Shown in pieces: positions 46,530-55,329 of a DNA stretch of 64,000 bases. Both the position numbers and the translations under genes were made by a program. This stretch comes from Brevibacterium oceani (GTDB taxonomy: Bacteria; Actinomycetota; Actinomycetes; Actinomycetales; Brevibacteriaceae). The stretch spans positions 1 to 64,000 of the forward strand of contig NZ_JABKDE010000009.1 of NCBI RefSeq assembly GCF_013623835.1, in the 5' to 3' direction. The notes below the pieces were generated by a model. It ran no database searches and was not told the origin of the DNA. It saw only the letters and a program-made list of their open reading frames with translations. Numbering within the stretch: the stretch's first letter is position 1; the number at the start of each line of letters is the position of its first letter.

Positions 46530-47915
46530 GTGACAGAATCGAATAAGAACCCCGGTGCCGCCGACTCGCGCGGAGTGAGTGCCGGCACGGGTGATAAGAA
46601 ATCAGAATGGCAGACGGTCAAAGCCATCATCGCGGCCTCGTCGGGCAACCTCGTCGAATGGTTCGACTTCTACATCTACGCCTTCTTCAGCGTCTACTTC
46701 GCCGAACAGTTCTTCGTCCAAGGTAACCCGACGCTCTCGCTCATGCAGTCTGCCGGAGTCTTCTTCGTCGGCTTCCTCATGCGGCCCATCGGCGGGTACG
46801 TCTTCGGCCGTGCCGCCGACCGACTCGGGCGCAAGAACTCCATGCTCATTTCGATCCTGCTCATGTGCGCCGGATCCCTGTGCATGGCGATCCTGCCCAC
46901 CAGCGCCACCGCCGGTTCATGGGCGGCCATCCTGCTGCTTCTTGTGCGTATGGTCCAGGGGCTCGCCGTCGGTGGCGAGTACGGCGCGACCGCGACCTAC
47001 ATGTCCGAGGTCGCCACCGAAGGCAAGCGCGGCTTCTACTCCTCGTTCCAGTACGTCACCCTCATCGGCGGCCAGCTGCTGGCCAGCCTGCTCGCCGTCA
47101 TCATGACCCACACGCTGGGCACCGAGGACATCGAGGCCGGCTGGTGGCGTCTGCCGTTCGTCATCGGCGCCGCTGCCGCCATCGTCTCGCTGTGGCTGCG
47201 CCGCGGTCTTGAGGAGACCACCTCAACGGATACCCGCAAGAACGAGAACTCCGGAAGCTTCCGCGAGGTGCTGCGTCACCCGCGCGCATTCTTCGTCGTT
47301 CTCGGCATCACGTGCGTCGGCTCGCTCGTCTTCTACGTCTTCACCACCTACATGCAGAAGTTCCTGCTGCTGCAGAACGAAGGCACCCCCGGCGAAGAGA
47401 TCTTCAACAAGGGTTCGATCGCCGACCTGATGACGGTCTGCCTCGTCATCTTCGTCGTCATGCAGCCCATCGCCGGAGCGATCTCGGACAAGATCGGCCG
47501 GAAGAACAACATGCTCATCTTCGTCATCGGCATGATCGCCCTGCCGATCCCGCTGCTGAGCATGATCGGCAAGGCGCAGTCCGTGGTCACCGCCGGTATC
47601 CTCATCGTCATCGCGATGGCCTTCATCAGCATGTACACGTCGATCTCCGGCATCGTCAAGGCCGAGATGTTCCCCGCCCACATCCGCGGCATCGGCGTCG
47701 GATTCACCTATGCGATCGGCAACTCGCTCTTCGGCGGCTCCGCCGAATACGTCGCACTGTGGTTCCGCAATGCCGGAATCGGCGGCTGGTTCGCCGTCTA
47801 CGTCGTCATCATTGCGCTCGTCAGCTTCGTGGCCGTGCTCTATATGCACGACAACCGCAAACACTCGACGATCGACAACGCCGATTCCTCGGCGTACAAG
47901 CGCATCAGCAGCTGA
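46530..47915 (+). CDS. MHS-family major facilitator transporter (KgtP-like)
   Basis: A proton-linked metabolite symporter of 461 residues with 12 predicted helices. The start AIIAASSGNLVEWFDFYIYA and GRAADRLGRKNSMLIS are hallmark motifs of the metabolite:H+ symporter family, and AISDKIGRKNNML is the second-half equivalent. It is most like alpha-ketoglutarate/dicarboxylate or osmolyte permeases; the substrate is not certain. Start is GTG 46530. It stands alone after a 238 bp gap. Confidence 0.85.
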   Translation: MTESNKNPGAADSRGVSAGTGDKKSEWQTVKAIIAASSGNLVEWFDFYIYAFFSVYFAEQFFVQGNPTLSLMQSAGVFFVGFLMRPIGGYVFGRAADRLGRKNSMLISILLMCAGSLCMAILPTSATAGSWAAILLLLVRMVQGLAVGGEYGATATYMSEVATEGKRGFYSSFQYVTLIGGQLLASLLAVIMTHTLGTEDIEAGWWRLPFVIGAAAAIVSLWLRRGLEETTSTDTRKNENSGSFREVLRHPRAFFVVLGITCVGSLVFYVFTTYMQKFLLLQNEGTPGEEIFNKGSIADLMTVCLVIFVVMQPIAGAISDKIGRKNNMLIFVIGMIALPIPLLSMIGKAQSVVTAGILIVIAMAFISMYTSISGIVKAEMFPAHIRGIGVGFTYAIGNSLFGGSAEYVALWFRNAGIGGWFAVYVVIIALVSFVAVLYMHDNRKHSTIDNADSSAYKRISS

Positions 47916-48022
47916 GAACCTCGCCGAGGCGGCCGACCCCGGCCGCCCCGGCGGACCTTGCGTAGGCGCACCCTTCAGGCAGGCATCGGCGGGCGGGCAC
48001 ACGGCCACCTGCAGGGACGGTT

Positions 48023-48028
48023 TAGACT
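48023..48028 (+). promoter_or_regulatory. -10 element of a leaderless promoter (methyltransferase)
   Basis: TAGACT ends 6 nt before the ATG at 48035, with no ribosome binding site. Confidence 0.5.
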
Positions 48029-48034
48029 GGCCGA

Positions 48035-49420
48035 ATGTCCGCCTCCCTGCTGTCCGCCGATTCTGCCGCCGCCGAACGCAGCCGGGACCTACTGGCGGAC
48101 TTTCCGCACTTCGCCGACGCTCCCGGGCTGCCGCAGGCTCGCATGCTCGTCGAGTACGTCATGGGTCGCCGGTCTGGTGAGCTCGATGTGTCCGGTCGCG
48201 ACGCGGCCGGATCATTCATCGCCGCCGAGGAGGTCGCGGCGGTTCCCCACGACATCATCGTCATCGACGATGCCAGGGGCATCCAGGCCGCACTGCTCAG
48301 TCGCCTCGCCGAGGTGGCCGTCCATCACGATCGCCTCGACGAGTCCCGCACCGCGGCCGTGGTCGCCGATGGCGCACAGATCCCCCTGCCCGAGGAGATC
48401 CCCGCACTCGACGAGCTGGGAAACGCTCGCTTCGCCACCGGACGCGACGTGGAACCCGGGTCGGCTCGTGCCACGGGGGGTGACGCGGAAACCGACTCAG
48501 CTCGTGCCACGGGATCAACCGCCTCGGCGGGGGAGTTCGACCGTGAGACCTGGGCTGTCATCAACGCTCCGAAGGCGGTGAGCGCCTTGGCCGAATCCGT
48601 GACCGCGCTGCAGGCGCATGTGTCGACGATCATCGTCATCGGACGCAGCGACGCGATGAGCCGGGCGGTGAACAAGGAACTCTCGCGCGGTTTCGGTCGG
48701 GTCGACGTCTCGCCCGGGGTGGGCAAGCATCGGATGATCATCGGCAGCCGGCGATTGAGCTCCCCGAGCCTGCCGGACTTCCCAAAGCAGGGGACTATCG
48801 CCCACCCGAGGGTCGGCGACATCGCGGTACGAGCCCACGGTGCGTGTTTCTCAGGCGTGAAGAGCGACGAGGGGTCGACCCTGCTCCTCGATGCGCTGCT
48901 GGGCCTCTTGCCTGGTGCGAGCAGCGCAGCCGTTCCGACGGACGCTCACTCTGCCTCCGGACAGATGGAGGGACGGACTCCTAACTCCGTCCTCGACCTC
49001 GGGTGCGGCAACGGATGGCTGCTCACCGCGGTCATTCGTGCCACGGGAGCGTCACGTGGAGTCGGGGTGGATGTGTCGAAGGCGGCGGTCGCCTCGGCGC
49101 GGGCCACGACGGAGGCCAACGGAATCGATGCCGACATCGTCCTCGGTGATGCCGCGGACCCCGACGATGATGCTGTGGTCGCTCTCGGCTCCTTCGACCT
49201 CATCGTCCTCAATCCGCCGTTCCACCAGGGGACGACCATCGAGACCGACACCGCCGAGGCGCTCATGACCACGGCCGCGGCACACCTGGCGCCCGGGGGC
49301 CGGGTGCTCACGGTCTTCAACACGCATCTGCAGTATCGTCAGCGGCTCGAATCTCGCATCGGACCCAGCGAGCAGCTGGCGCGGAACAGCAAGTTCACGG
49401 TGATCGTCAGCCGCGCCTGA
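48035..49420 (+). CDS. RsmC/RlmG-like class I methyltransferase
   Basis: A 461-residue probable rRNA guanine-N2 methyltransferase. The C-terminal catalytic domain has the SAM motif SVLDLGCGNGWLLTAVI and the NPPFHQG active-site motif of amino-group methylating enzymes; an inactive N-terminal copy of the fold precedes it, as in RsmC and RlmG. A low-complexity insert near residues 138-168 holds two SARATG repeats (from a DNA repeat at about 48461 and 48495) and a TASAG stretch. Which rRNA position is modified cannot be told. Confidence 0.8.
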   Translation: MSASLLSADSAAAERSRDLLADFPHFADAPGLPQARMLVEYVMGRRSGELDVSGRDAAGSFIAAEEVAAVPHDIIVIDDARGIQAALLSRLAEVAVHHDRLDESRTAAVVADGAQIPLPEEIPALDELGNARFATGRDVEPGSARATGGDAETDSARATGSTASAGEFDRETWAVINAPKAVSALAESVTALQAHVSTIIVIGRSDAMSRAVNKELSRGFGRVDVSPGVGKHRMIIGSRRLSSPSLPDFPKQGTIAHPRVGDIAVRAHGACFSGVKSDEGSTLLLDALLGLLPGASSAAVPTDAHSASGQMEGRTPNSVLDLGCGNGWLLTAVIRATGASRGVGVDVSKAAVASARATTEANGIDADIVLGDAADPDDDAVVALGSFDLIVLNPPFHQGTTIETDTAEALMTTAAAHLAPGGRVLTVFNTHLQYRQRLESRIGPSEQLARNSKFTVIVSRA

Positions 49421-49475
49421 GGCAGAAGAGCCCCGAAGAATTCGCTGCGGTCGGCGGGACCGGCTCCGCCTGTGC

Positions 49476-50450
49476 TCAGGAGTGGTGTTCCCGGCGATAG
49501 GTCCGCCACGTGCTCACCTGATCCCAGATGACGATGGCCCAGACCGCGATGACCGTGATGATCTGCTGGACGTCGGCATTCGGGGTGTTCGTGAGCTCCG
49601 GGTGGAGGACGGGCTGTGTGAGCAGGGCGACCGTGAGGAAGACCGCCATGGCGACATCGGCGATCCCGCCGATGAGCACTACGATCGGCCTCGCCGAGGC
49701 GGTCGTGAACTTCACGATCTCGACCGCGGCGAGGAGAGCCAGGAAGCCCCAGTATCCGAGCAGCCAGCCGAAGCCGAGATCCGGATTGATGAACGTCTCC
49801 CCACCGTTGAGATGCCCGACATAGAAAAGGGAAGTCGGGATGAACGGGGCCATGGCGAAGGCCACGATGAAGACCAGCCCGAGCCCCGCCTCGGCGCGGA
49901 TCTGTTTGCCGTGGGAATCGCGACGATCGAGATCATCGACCGTCCACGTGCCCGACTGTCGTTTCCGCATCGCTTCGGCCGCACCGCCGTCCATTCCGCG
50001 GTCGCCGAGGCCGATGATGATCGTGATGGCGGCGAACGCGGTCAGCAGGGCGATGACCGTGTTGCCGGCCGTCTTGCCGATGATCTCCCCGATCTGGGCT
50101 TCGGGCGAGAGGGCGATGGTGGTCACGACGTTCGTGAGCACCGCGAGCAGACCGACGAGAGGCAGAACCCACCGCAGTGCCCAGACGAAGAGTGGATAGG
50201 AATTCGGGCCGATGAAGTGCTGTGGGGAGTTCGAATACTCTCGCGACAGCACCGCGGGATCGCCGAGTTCTTCGAGGACTTCGCGTTCGATGGCGGCGGT
50301 GCGATCCGGGGTCGGGTCCGTGCCCTCGCCGAGGCGGGCATCGACCATGTCATCGATCGTGGCGGTGATCTCGGCTGCGATGTCCGGGCGGGCGTCTTCG
50401 GGGAGATGACGGGTGACGTTGTCGACGTAGATTTCGGTGAGCGCACTCAT
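49476..50450 (-). CDS. Membrane protein with N-terminal HAAS-like domain
   Basis: A 324-residue protein. The first 90 residues (YVDNVTRHLPEDARPDIAAE, then EREVLEELGDPAVLSREY) match the HAAS/DUF1700 domain that commonly follows PadR regulators; the rest has seven or so membrane helices separated by a charged loop. Its ATG overlaps the padR stop by 4 bp. HAAS proteins are thought to work with PadR partners in membrane signalling; the output here is unknown. Confidence 0.78.
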   Translation of the reverse strand: MSALTEIYVDNVTRHLPEDARPDIAAEITATIDDMVDARLGEGTDPTPDRTAAIEREVLEELGDPAVLSREYSNSPQHFIGPNSYPLFVWALRWVLPLVGLLAVLTNVVTTIALSPEAQIGEIIGKTAGNTVIALLTAFAAITIIIGLGDRGMDGGAAEAMRKRQSGTWTVDDLDRRDSHGKQIRAEAGLGLVFIVAFAMAPFIPTSLFYVGHLNGGETFINPDLGFGWLLGYWGFLALLAAVEIVKFTTASARPIVVLIGGIADVAMAVFLTVALLTQPVLHPELTNTPNADVQQIITVIAVWAIVIWDQVSTWRTYRREHHS

Positions 50451-50794
50451 GGTGTGCCGTCCTTCCAGAGCTGTGTGATGCTGGAGTCGAGTTCGAGCCA
50501 GTGGCTGTGCAGTGCGGCGGCGACTTCGGCGCCGCTGTCGGTGAGCGTGTAGTACTTGCGGGGACGAGCCTGTTCGGTGTTCCAAACGGCTGTGAGCAGG
50601 CCCTGTTTCTCGAGCCGCCGCAGCAGGGGGTAGAGGGTGTTGGCCTCGGTGGGGACGCCTGCTTCGGTCAGAGTCGTCAGCAGCGAGTAGCCGTACTGTG
50701 GGCGCCTGCAGGCGACGAGGCTGGCGAAGACGACAGTGCCGCGGCGCAGCTCCTGTTCGTGCGTGGCGAGTGCCTTGTCCGTGTCTTCGTCCAT
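50447..50794 (-). CDS. PadR-family transcriptional regulator
   Basis: A 115-residue regulator of the short PadR type: ELRRGTVVFASLVACRRPQY, YGYSLLTTLTEAGVPTEANT, the recognition part NTLYPLLRRLEKQGLLTAVW, and the wing RPRKYYTLTDSG. ATG at 50794 is placed 7 nt after a -10 hexamer; a GTG at 50803 lies in the promoter. It forms an operon with the HAAS membrane protein, and a 19-bp palindrome overlaps its promoter. Confidence 0.9.
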   Translation of the reverse strand: MDEDTDKALATHEQELRRGTVVFASLVACRRPQYGYSLLTTLTEAGVPTEANTLYPLLRRLEKQGLLTAVWNTEQARPRKYYTLTDSGAEVAAALHSHWLELDSSITQLWKDGTP

Positions 50795-50801
50795 GCGTGA
50801 C

Positions 50802-50824
50802 ACGATAGTGTGTGACGCACACTA
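50802..50824 (-). promoter_or_regulatory. PadR promoter and self-operator
   Basis: The minus-strand -10 TATCGT (50802-50807) lies 7 nt from the ATG. TAGTGTG and CACACTA (50806-50812 and 50818-50824) form a perfect inverted repeat with a 5-nt spacer overlapping the -10, as expected for autorepression. Confidence 0.6.
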
Positions 50825-50877
50825 TTACAAGAGGCGAGGTATGGATTCGTCTCTGTGGCCTCGCAGATGCCGGCTGT

Positions 50878-50883
50878 TAGTCT
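50878..50883 (+). promoter_or_regulatory. -10 element of a leaderless promoter (HAD remnant)
   Basis: TAGTCT ends 6 nt before the ATG at 50890 of the decayed HAD gene; the promoter has outlived the gene. Confidence 0.4.
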
Positions 50884-50889
50884 CGTCGC

Positions 50890-51313
50890 ATGGAAACGCG
50901 AAGGTGGGTGCTCTTCGATATCGGAGGAGTCCTGGAAGTCGTCGATGACGACGCGGTGTGGCCGAAGTTCCAGCGTCGGTGGCAGGAGCGATCGGGACTC
51001 ACTCCGATCGCGTGCTGAAGTCGCGATCCTGTCGAATTCGGTCGATGGAGCTCGTTGTGAAGAGGATCGCCGGTTCGGTTTCAGTGCTGTCTTCGATCCT
51101 ATTCTCTACAGCCACGAAACAGGTCTGCTCAAGCCGGAGCCGGAGGCATATGAGAATGCGCTCGACCGCATTGGCGCCGAACCGCAAAACGTGTTCTTCA
51201 TCGATGACCATAAGATCTGCGCGGAGGGCGCTCGTGCCGTGGGCATGACCTCGATCGTGCACCGTGACAATGACTCGACTATCGCCGCCGTCGAGAACTA
51301 CCTCGAGGGATGA
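50890..51313 (+). pseudogene. Decayed HAD-family hydrolase
   Basis: The ATG at 50890 opens METRRWVLFDIGGVLEVVDD, the N-terminal nucleophile strand of subfamily IA HAD hydrolases, but that frame stops near 51018 after RSGLTPIAC. A second frame, starting around 51010, reads AEVAILSNSVDGARCEEDRR and then SHETGLLKPEPEAYENALDR and QNVFFIDDHKICAEGARAVG, the second half of the same domain with motifs II-IV, to the stop at 51311. The cap region is missing, so an internal deletion with a frame change has destroyed the gene. Confidence 0.8.
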
Positions 51314-51518
51314 GTCCAGGCGGTTGCAGGTTGCAGTGAGAATGTGGCCGCCGCCGAGGCTGCCGGGTTCGAAACCGGCAGGCATTGTCTTGATTCCGGG
51401 CCTGTTCGACGGCGCCTCGAACGGGCATTCGTGGATAGTGTGGGTGTCGTTCGGGGTTGCTGTCGCCTGGGGTGCAGGTATGGTTCTCACTTGCCGCAAC
51501 ACCACATGATGAGGTGGC

Positions 51519-52874
51519 CTATTCCGTGAGATCGAGCATCGGCGTCGGACGCCGGAACCCGCGGGTGACGAACGTGAGGTAGGCGGTCCCGATGATGAGC
51601 CAGACCAGGCCGATGAGCAGCGTCCGCGGCGACAGGCTCGTCCACAGCCACAGGGTGAGGCAGAAGCCGATACCCGGCAGCACGATGAAGCTCACGACAG
51701 CGCGTGCCCCGCGGCGCTTCCCGTCGATGATGAAGTGCTTGACGACGGAGAGGTTGACCGCGGAGAACGCGATGAGCGCCCCGAAGCTGACCATCTCCGA
51801 GATGAAGCTGAGGTCGACAGCCAACGCGAACAGCGACACGACGCCGACGGTGAGCGTGGCGAGGATCGGGGTGTGAAAGCGCGGGGAGAGGCGCCCGAAG
51901 AAGGTCTTCGGCAGCACGCCGTCGCGGCCCATCGCGAAGAGGATGCGCGAGACCGAAGCCTGCGAGGTCAGCGCCGAACCGCAGGCACCGGCGACATAGG
52001 CGGCGGTGAAGAAGATCGTGAGGAACTCACCTCCCGCAGCGCTCATGACGTCAAGAGCGCCGGAGTCGACATCGGCGAACCGGTTCGACGGGTAGACCAG
52101 CTGAGCGAGGAACGACAGCAGGATGTAGATGAGCCCGCCCGTGAGAGTCGCGAAGACGATGGCCCGAGGCACCGTCCGCTTGGCGTCCTTGGCCTCCTCC
52201 GACAGTGTTGAGACCGCGTCGAAGCCGAGGAAGGACAGGCAGAGGATCGCCGCTCCGGCCATGACGTTGCCGAATCCCGGCGCGCTCCCGTCGCCGGTGA
52301 AGGGTGCCGCGAGATCGACCGTTCCCGACCCCGTCATCGATGCGATCCCGAGAGCCGCGAAGGTGAGGATGAAGATCGCCTGCGCGGCGATGATGACGAT
52401 GTTCGCCCTGGCCACCGAGACGATGCCGATGACGTTGAGAATCGTGACGAGGACGATCGCGGTGAGCACGAACACCCATGCGGGGATCATCGGGAACGCC
52501 GCGGAGAGGTAGATGCCGATGACGAGGTAGTTGATCATCGGCAGGAACAGATAGTCGAGCAGCAGCGCCCATCCGGCGACGAACCCGATTGCGGGCCCGA
52601 AGCTCTTCTGCGTGTAGGTGTAGGCCGAACCGGCGAAGGGCAGCTCATGGGCCATCTTCGCGTACGACCTGGCGGTGAAGACCATCGCCGCCAATGTGAT
52701 GACGTACGCCAACGGCACCCGTCCGCCCGTGACCTGAGTGACGATGCCGTAAGTGGTGAAGATCGTCAGCGGCACCATGTAGACGAGGCCGAAGAAGACG
52801 AGCGAGGGCACACCGAGGGCGCGCTTGAGCTGACCTTCGCCATCCGCTCCGGTGTTGGCCGTCGGCTGTGACAT
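51519..52874 (-). CDS. APC-family amino acid/amine permease
   Basis: A 451-residue permease with 12 helices, of the amino acid-polyamine-organocation family. It starts LKRALGVPSLVFFGLVYMVP and carries YAKMAHELPFAGSAYTYTQK, LSFLGFDAVSTLSEEAKDAK and the SRILFAMGRDGVLPKTFFGR loop. GAAAGGACC lies before the ATG. It follows the amidohydrolase by 13 bp on the same strand and is a near paralogue of the permease at 55330. Confidence 0.88.
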   Translation of the reverse strand: MSQPTANTGADGEGQLKRALGVPSLVFFGLVYMVPLTIFTTYGIVTQVTGGRVPLAYVITLAAMVFTARSYAKMAHELPFAGSAYTYTQKSFGPAIGFVAGWALLLDYLFLPMINYLVIGIYLSAAFPMIPAWVFVLTAIVLVTILNVIGIVSVARANIVIIAAQAIFILTFAALGIASMTGSGTVDLAAPFTGDGSAPGFGNVMAGAAILCLSFLGFDAVSTLSEEAKDAKRTVPRAIVFATLTGGLIYILLSFLAQLVYPSNRFADVDSGALDVMSAAGGEFLTIFFTAAYVAGACGSALTSQASVSRILFAMGRDGVLPKTFFGRLSPRFHTPILATLTVGVVSLFALAVDLSFISEMVSFGALIAFSAVNLSVVKHFIIDGKRRGARAVVSFIVLPGIGFCLTLWLWTSLSPRTLLIGLVWLIIGTAYLTFVTRGFRRPTPMLDLTE

Positions 52875-52887
52875 GGTCGGTCCTTTC

Positions 52888-54549
52888 TCAGGCCTGCGAA
52901 TGCACGGCAACGCCGCCGAGGTAGGTGGCGGCAATTCGTGTGAGCGCGAGTTCGCGTGGGGTCAGGTCCCGTGGATCGTGGTCGAATCGGATGAGGTCGG
53001 CACTCGCCCCGACCTGGATCGAGCCCCACGGCTCGGCTGAGTGATCGGCGAAGGCCTGATGGGCCACAGCGGTCGAATACGCGTCGAGGGCGCGGTCGAT
53101 GTCGACGATCTCCTCGGGTGTCCACCCGCCGTCCGGTTCGCCCGCTTCGTTCTGTCGGCTCGTCCCGATCGCCAGACCTTCGACCGGTGTGCCCGAGGTG
53201 CACGGCCAGTCCGAGCCGAACGACAGACGTCCGCCGCCGTCGAGGATGCTGTGCATCCGGTACTGCTGCCGGGCCCGATCCTCGCCGAGGCGGGGCACCG
53301 TGAGCACGGTCATGAGGTCATCGAGCTGTGCCCACAGGGGCTGCATGTTCGCAATCACCCCGAGCTCGGCGAACCGGTCGAGGTCCGCGGAGTCGACGAG
53401 CTGGGCGTGCGCGATGACCGGTCGGCGATCGCGCGATCCGTTGGCGGCGATGGCCGATTCGATGGCGTCGAGGGCCTGCCGGACGGCGGCGTCGCCGATC
53501 GCGTGGATATGGACCTGGAAACCTGCCGCATCGACGGCACGAACCGCCTCGGCGAGGGTCTCACCCTCCCACACGCGCAGACCATGATTGTGCAGGGACG
53601 AACAGTACGGTTCGAGCAGGGATCCGGTCTCGTTCTCGACGACGCCGTCGGCGAAGAACTTCACGGTCCGGGCGCTGAGCATCGGATCGGCGAGCTCCTC
53701 CACGCGCCTCCTGGCCTCGATCATCGCCGGCAGCTGCTCGGAAAAGCTCCGCGGGTCGGCATAGAGCGCGAGATTGAACCGGATCGTCAACCGGCCCTGA
53801 GCCGAGGCGGCAAGATAGGTCTTCACATCAGCCGGTTCGACCCAGGCGTCCTGGACCCAGGTGACTCCGCGCTCGAGGTAGTAGTCCGCCGCTCGCTCCA
53901 GAGCACGCAGCCGCACGGATTCGTCCAATGGCGGGCGGACGGCATCGACGAGGTCGACGGCACCCCACTCCCGCAGTGTTCCCAAAGGTGAGCCGTCACC
54001 TCGTCGGGGGATCTCCCCGAGAGTCGGTTCGGGGGTGTCCGCGGTGATCCCGGCCAGTTCGAGGGCGCGGGAGTTGCACCACACCGTGTGATAGTCCCAG
54101 GCTCGCAGGACGACGGGACGGTCGGATACGGCCTCGTCGAGCCAGCGGGCATCGAAGAGACCGCCGGCGACGAGGCTGCCGTCGTAGGACGCTCCGGTGA
54201 TCCACTCGAGTTCGGGGTTGGCCTCGGCGAAGCGGGCCACCTCGGCGATGATCTCGGCAACACTGGAACACGAGCGCACCTGCGGACCTTCGACTTCGAG
54301 CCCGCCGAAGATCGGGTGGGCGTGACCGTCGCCGAAAGAGGGCATGAGGAAGCCGCCGTCGAGATCGACGACCTCGAGATCGACAGAGTCTGTGAGGGAG
54401 CCCGACTCCGCGGCCGCCTCGGCGAGCTGCGCTTCGACATCCGTCGAGCCGATCGCGACGATGACACCGTCATCGACGAGCAGGGAGTCGGCGGTCTCGG
54501 TTGAGGCTCCCAGCCAGATGGTGCCGTTGTGGAAATGTGTCAAAGCCAC
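52888..54549 (-). CDS. Amidohydrolase family protein (YtcJ-like)
   Basis: A 553-residue metal-dependent amidohydrolase of the amidohydrolase-3 group. Metal ligands are in PSFGDGHAHPIFGG, the later HIHAIGDAAVRQALDAIESA and VIAHAQLVDSADLDRFAE blocks, and DWPCTSGTPVEGLAIG. The substrate is an amide, imide or carbamate that cannot be named. The GTG at 54549 removes about 28 non-homologous residues of the longer frame. It probably forms an operon with the permease at 51519; a palindrome lies 51 bp upstream. Confidence 0.84.
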   Translation of the reverse strand: MALTHFHNGTIWLGASTETADSLLVDDGVIVAIGSTDVEAQLAEAAAESGSLTDSVDLEVVDLDGGFLMPSFGDGHAHPIFGGLEVEGPQVRSCSSVAEIIAEVARFAEANPELEWITGASYDGSLVAGGLFDARWLDEAVSDRPVVLRAWDYHTVWCNSRALELAGITADTPEPTLGEIPRRGDGSPLGTLREWGAVDLVDAVRPPLDESVRLRALERAADYYLERGVTWVQDAWVEPADVKTYLAASAQGRLTIRFNLALYADPRSFSEQLPAMIEARRRVEELADPMLSARTVKFFADGVVENETGSLLEPYCSSLHNHGLRVWEGETLAEAVRAVDAAGFQVHIHAIGDAAVRQALDAIESAIAANGSRDRRPVIAHAQLVDSADLDRFAELGVIANMQPLWAQLDDLMTVLTVPRLGEDRARQQYRMHSILDGGGRLSFGSDWPCTSGTPVEGLAIGTSRQNEAGEPDGGWTPEEIVDIDRALDAYSTAVAHQAFADHSAEPWGSIQVGASADLIRFDHDPRDLTPRELALTRIAATYLGGVAVHSQA

Positions 54550-54599
54550 GGTGGGTCTGTCCCTCGCTTCAATGCGTACGATCTCTGATCCGTCACTGT

Positions 54600-54616
54600 T
54601 ACGAACAGTGTTCGTA
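54600..54616. promoter_or_regulatory. TetR operator
   Basis: TACGAACA-G-TGTTCGTA is a perfect 17-bp palindrome midway between the amidohydrolase (start 54549, minus) and the TetR gene (start 54673, plus). Its symmetry and place suit the TetR dimer. A -10-like TACACT lies at 54636-54641. Confidence 0.62.
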
Positions 54617-54672
54617 TTTGTGACTGAGAACACGATACACTCTGCATGAGGTCAGCGGAAGTAGGAGGCGAG

Positions 54673-55326
54673 ATGGGATTGCGGCTCAACCGGGAACGGC
54701 TCGTGGATGCGGCGCTCGTCCTCGTCGACGAGGAGGGCGCGGAGGCACTGTCGATGCGCACCCTCGCTGCTCGTGTCGATCGGCAGGTGTCCTCGCTCTA
54801 CAACCACGTCTCCGGGCGGACCGAGCTCATCGAACTCATGCGCGCCCGCATCGTCGCCGACATCGACGTCACCGCGTTCGGGTCCGCTGAGGAGCCGGAG
54901 TCTTCTGCACGGACAGCTGACAAGGGCTGGGATGCGGCGCTCGAGGAGTGGGCGGGGTCCTATCTGCGGGCGTTTGCGACCCATCCCAACCTCATCCGAC
55001 TGCTGGCGACCACGCCGATCCGCCACCATTCCGCGTATGCGATGTATGACGCCGTGGTCGCCGGTCTGGTCCGAGCCGGGTGGCCCGAAAGCCTCGTCTT
55101 CGCCGTCGTCCGCACCGTCGAGGCACACGTCCTCGGCTCGGCTCTCGACATCGTCGCACCCGGAGATCTGCTGGTCCAGGGTGCCGTCGACGCCGTACTG
55201 CCTGCTGTTCGGGAGGCGTTGGCCGAACGCCACGCGCCGACCTATGGTGCGGAGGCGGCGTTCTCTCTCGGACTTCGCGCCCTCATCGACGGGCTGCGGC
55301 TGCGGCTCGCCGAGGTGGCAGGCTGA
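54673..55326 (+). CDS. TetR-family transcriptional regulator
   Basis: A 217-residue regulator. Residues 1-50 form the helix-turn-helix (MGLRLNRERLVDAALVLVDE, then LSMRTLAARVDRQVSSLYNH); the rest is an all-helical ligand-binding domain of the TetR_C type seen with tetracycline-repressor-like actinobacterial proteins. AGGAGG is 4-5 nt before the ATG at 54673, which decides it over an ATG at 54646. It should control the divergent amidohydrolase-permease operon, and possibly the convergent permease. Confidence 0.85.
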   Translation: MGLRLNRERLVDAALVLVDEEGAEALSMRTLAARVDRQVSSLYNHVSGRTELIELMRARIVADIDVTAFGSAEEPESSARTADKGWDAALEEWAGSYLRAFATHPNLIRLLATTPIRHHSAYAMYDAVVAGLVRAGWPESLVFAVVRTVEAHVLGSALDIVAPGDLLVQGAVDAVLPAVREALAERHAPTYGAEAAFSLGLRALIDGLRLRLAEVAG

Positions 55327-55329
55327 AGC

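Noticed and set aside
51314..51518. A short hydrophobic frame after the HAD remnant
   Set aside because: It could be the end of a membrane protein gene, but there is no start signal or recognisable family, so it is not listed as a gene.
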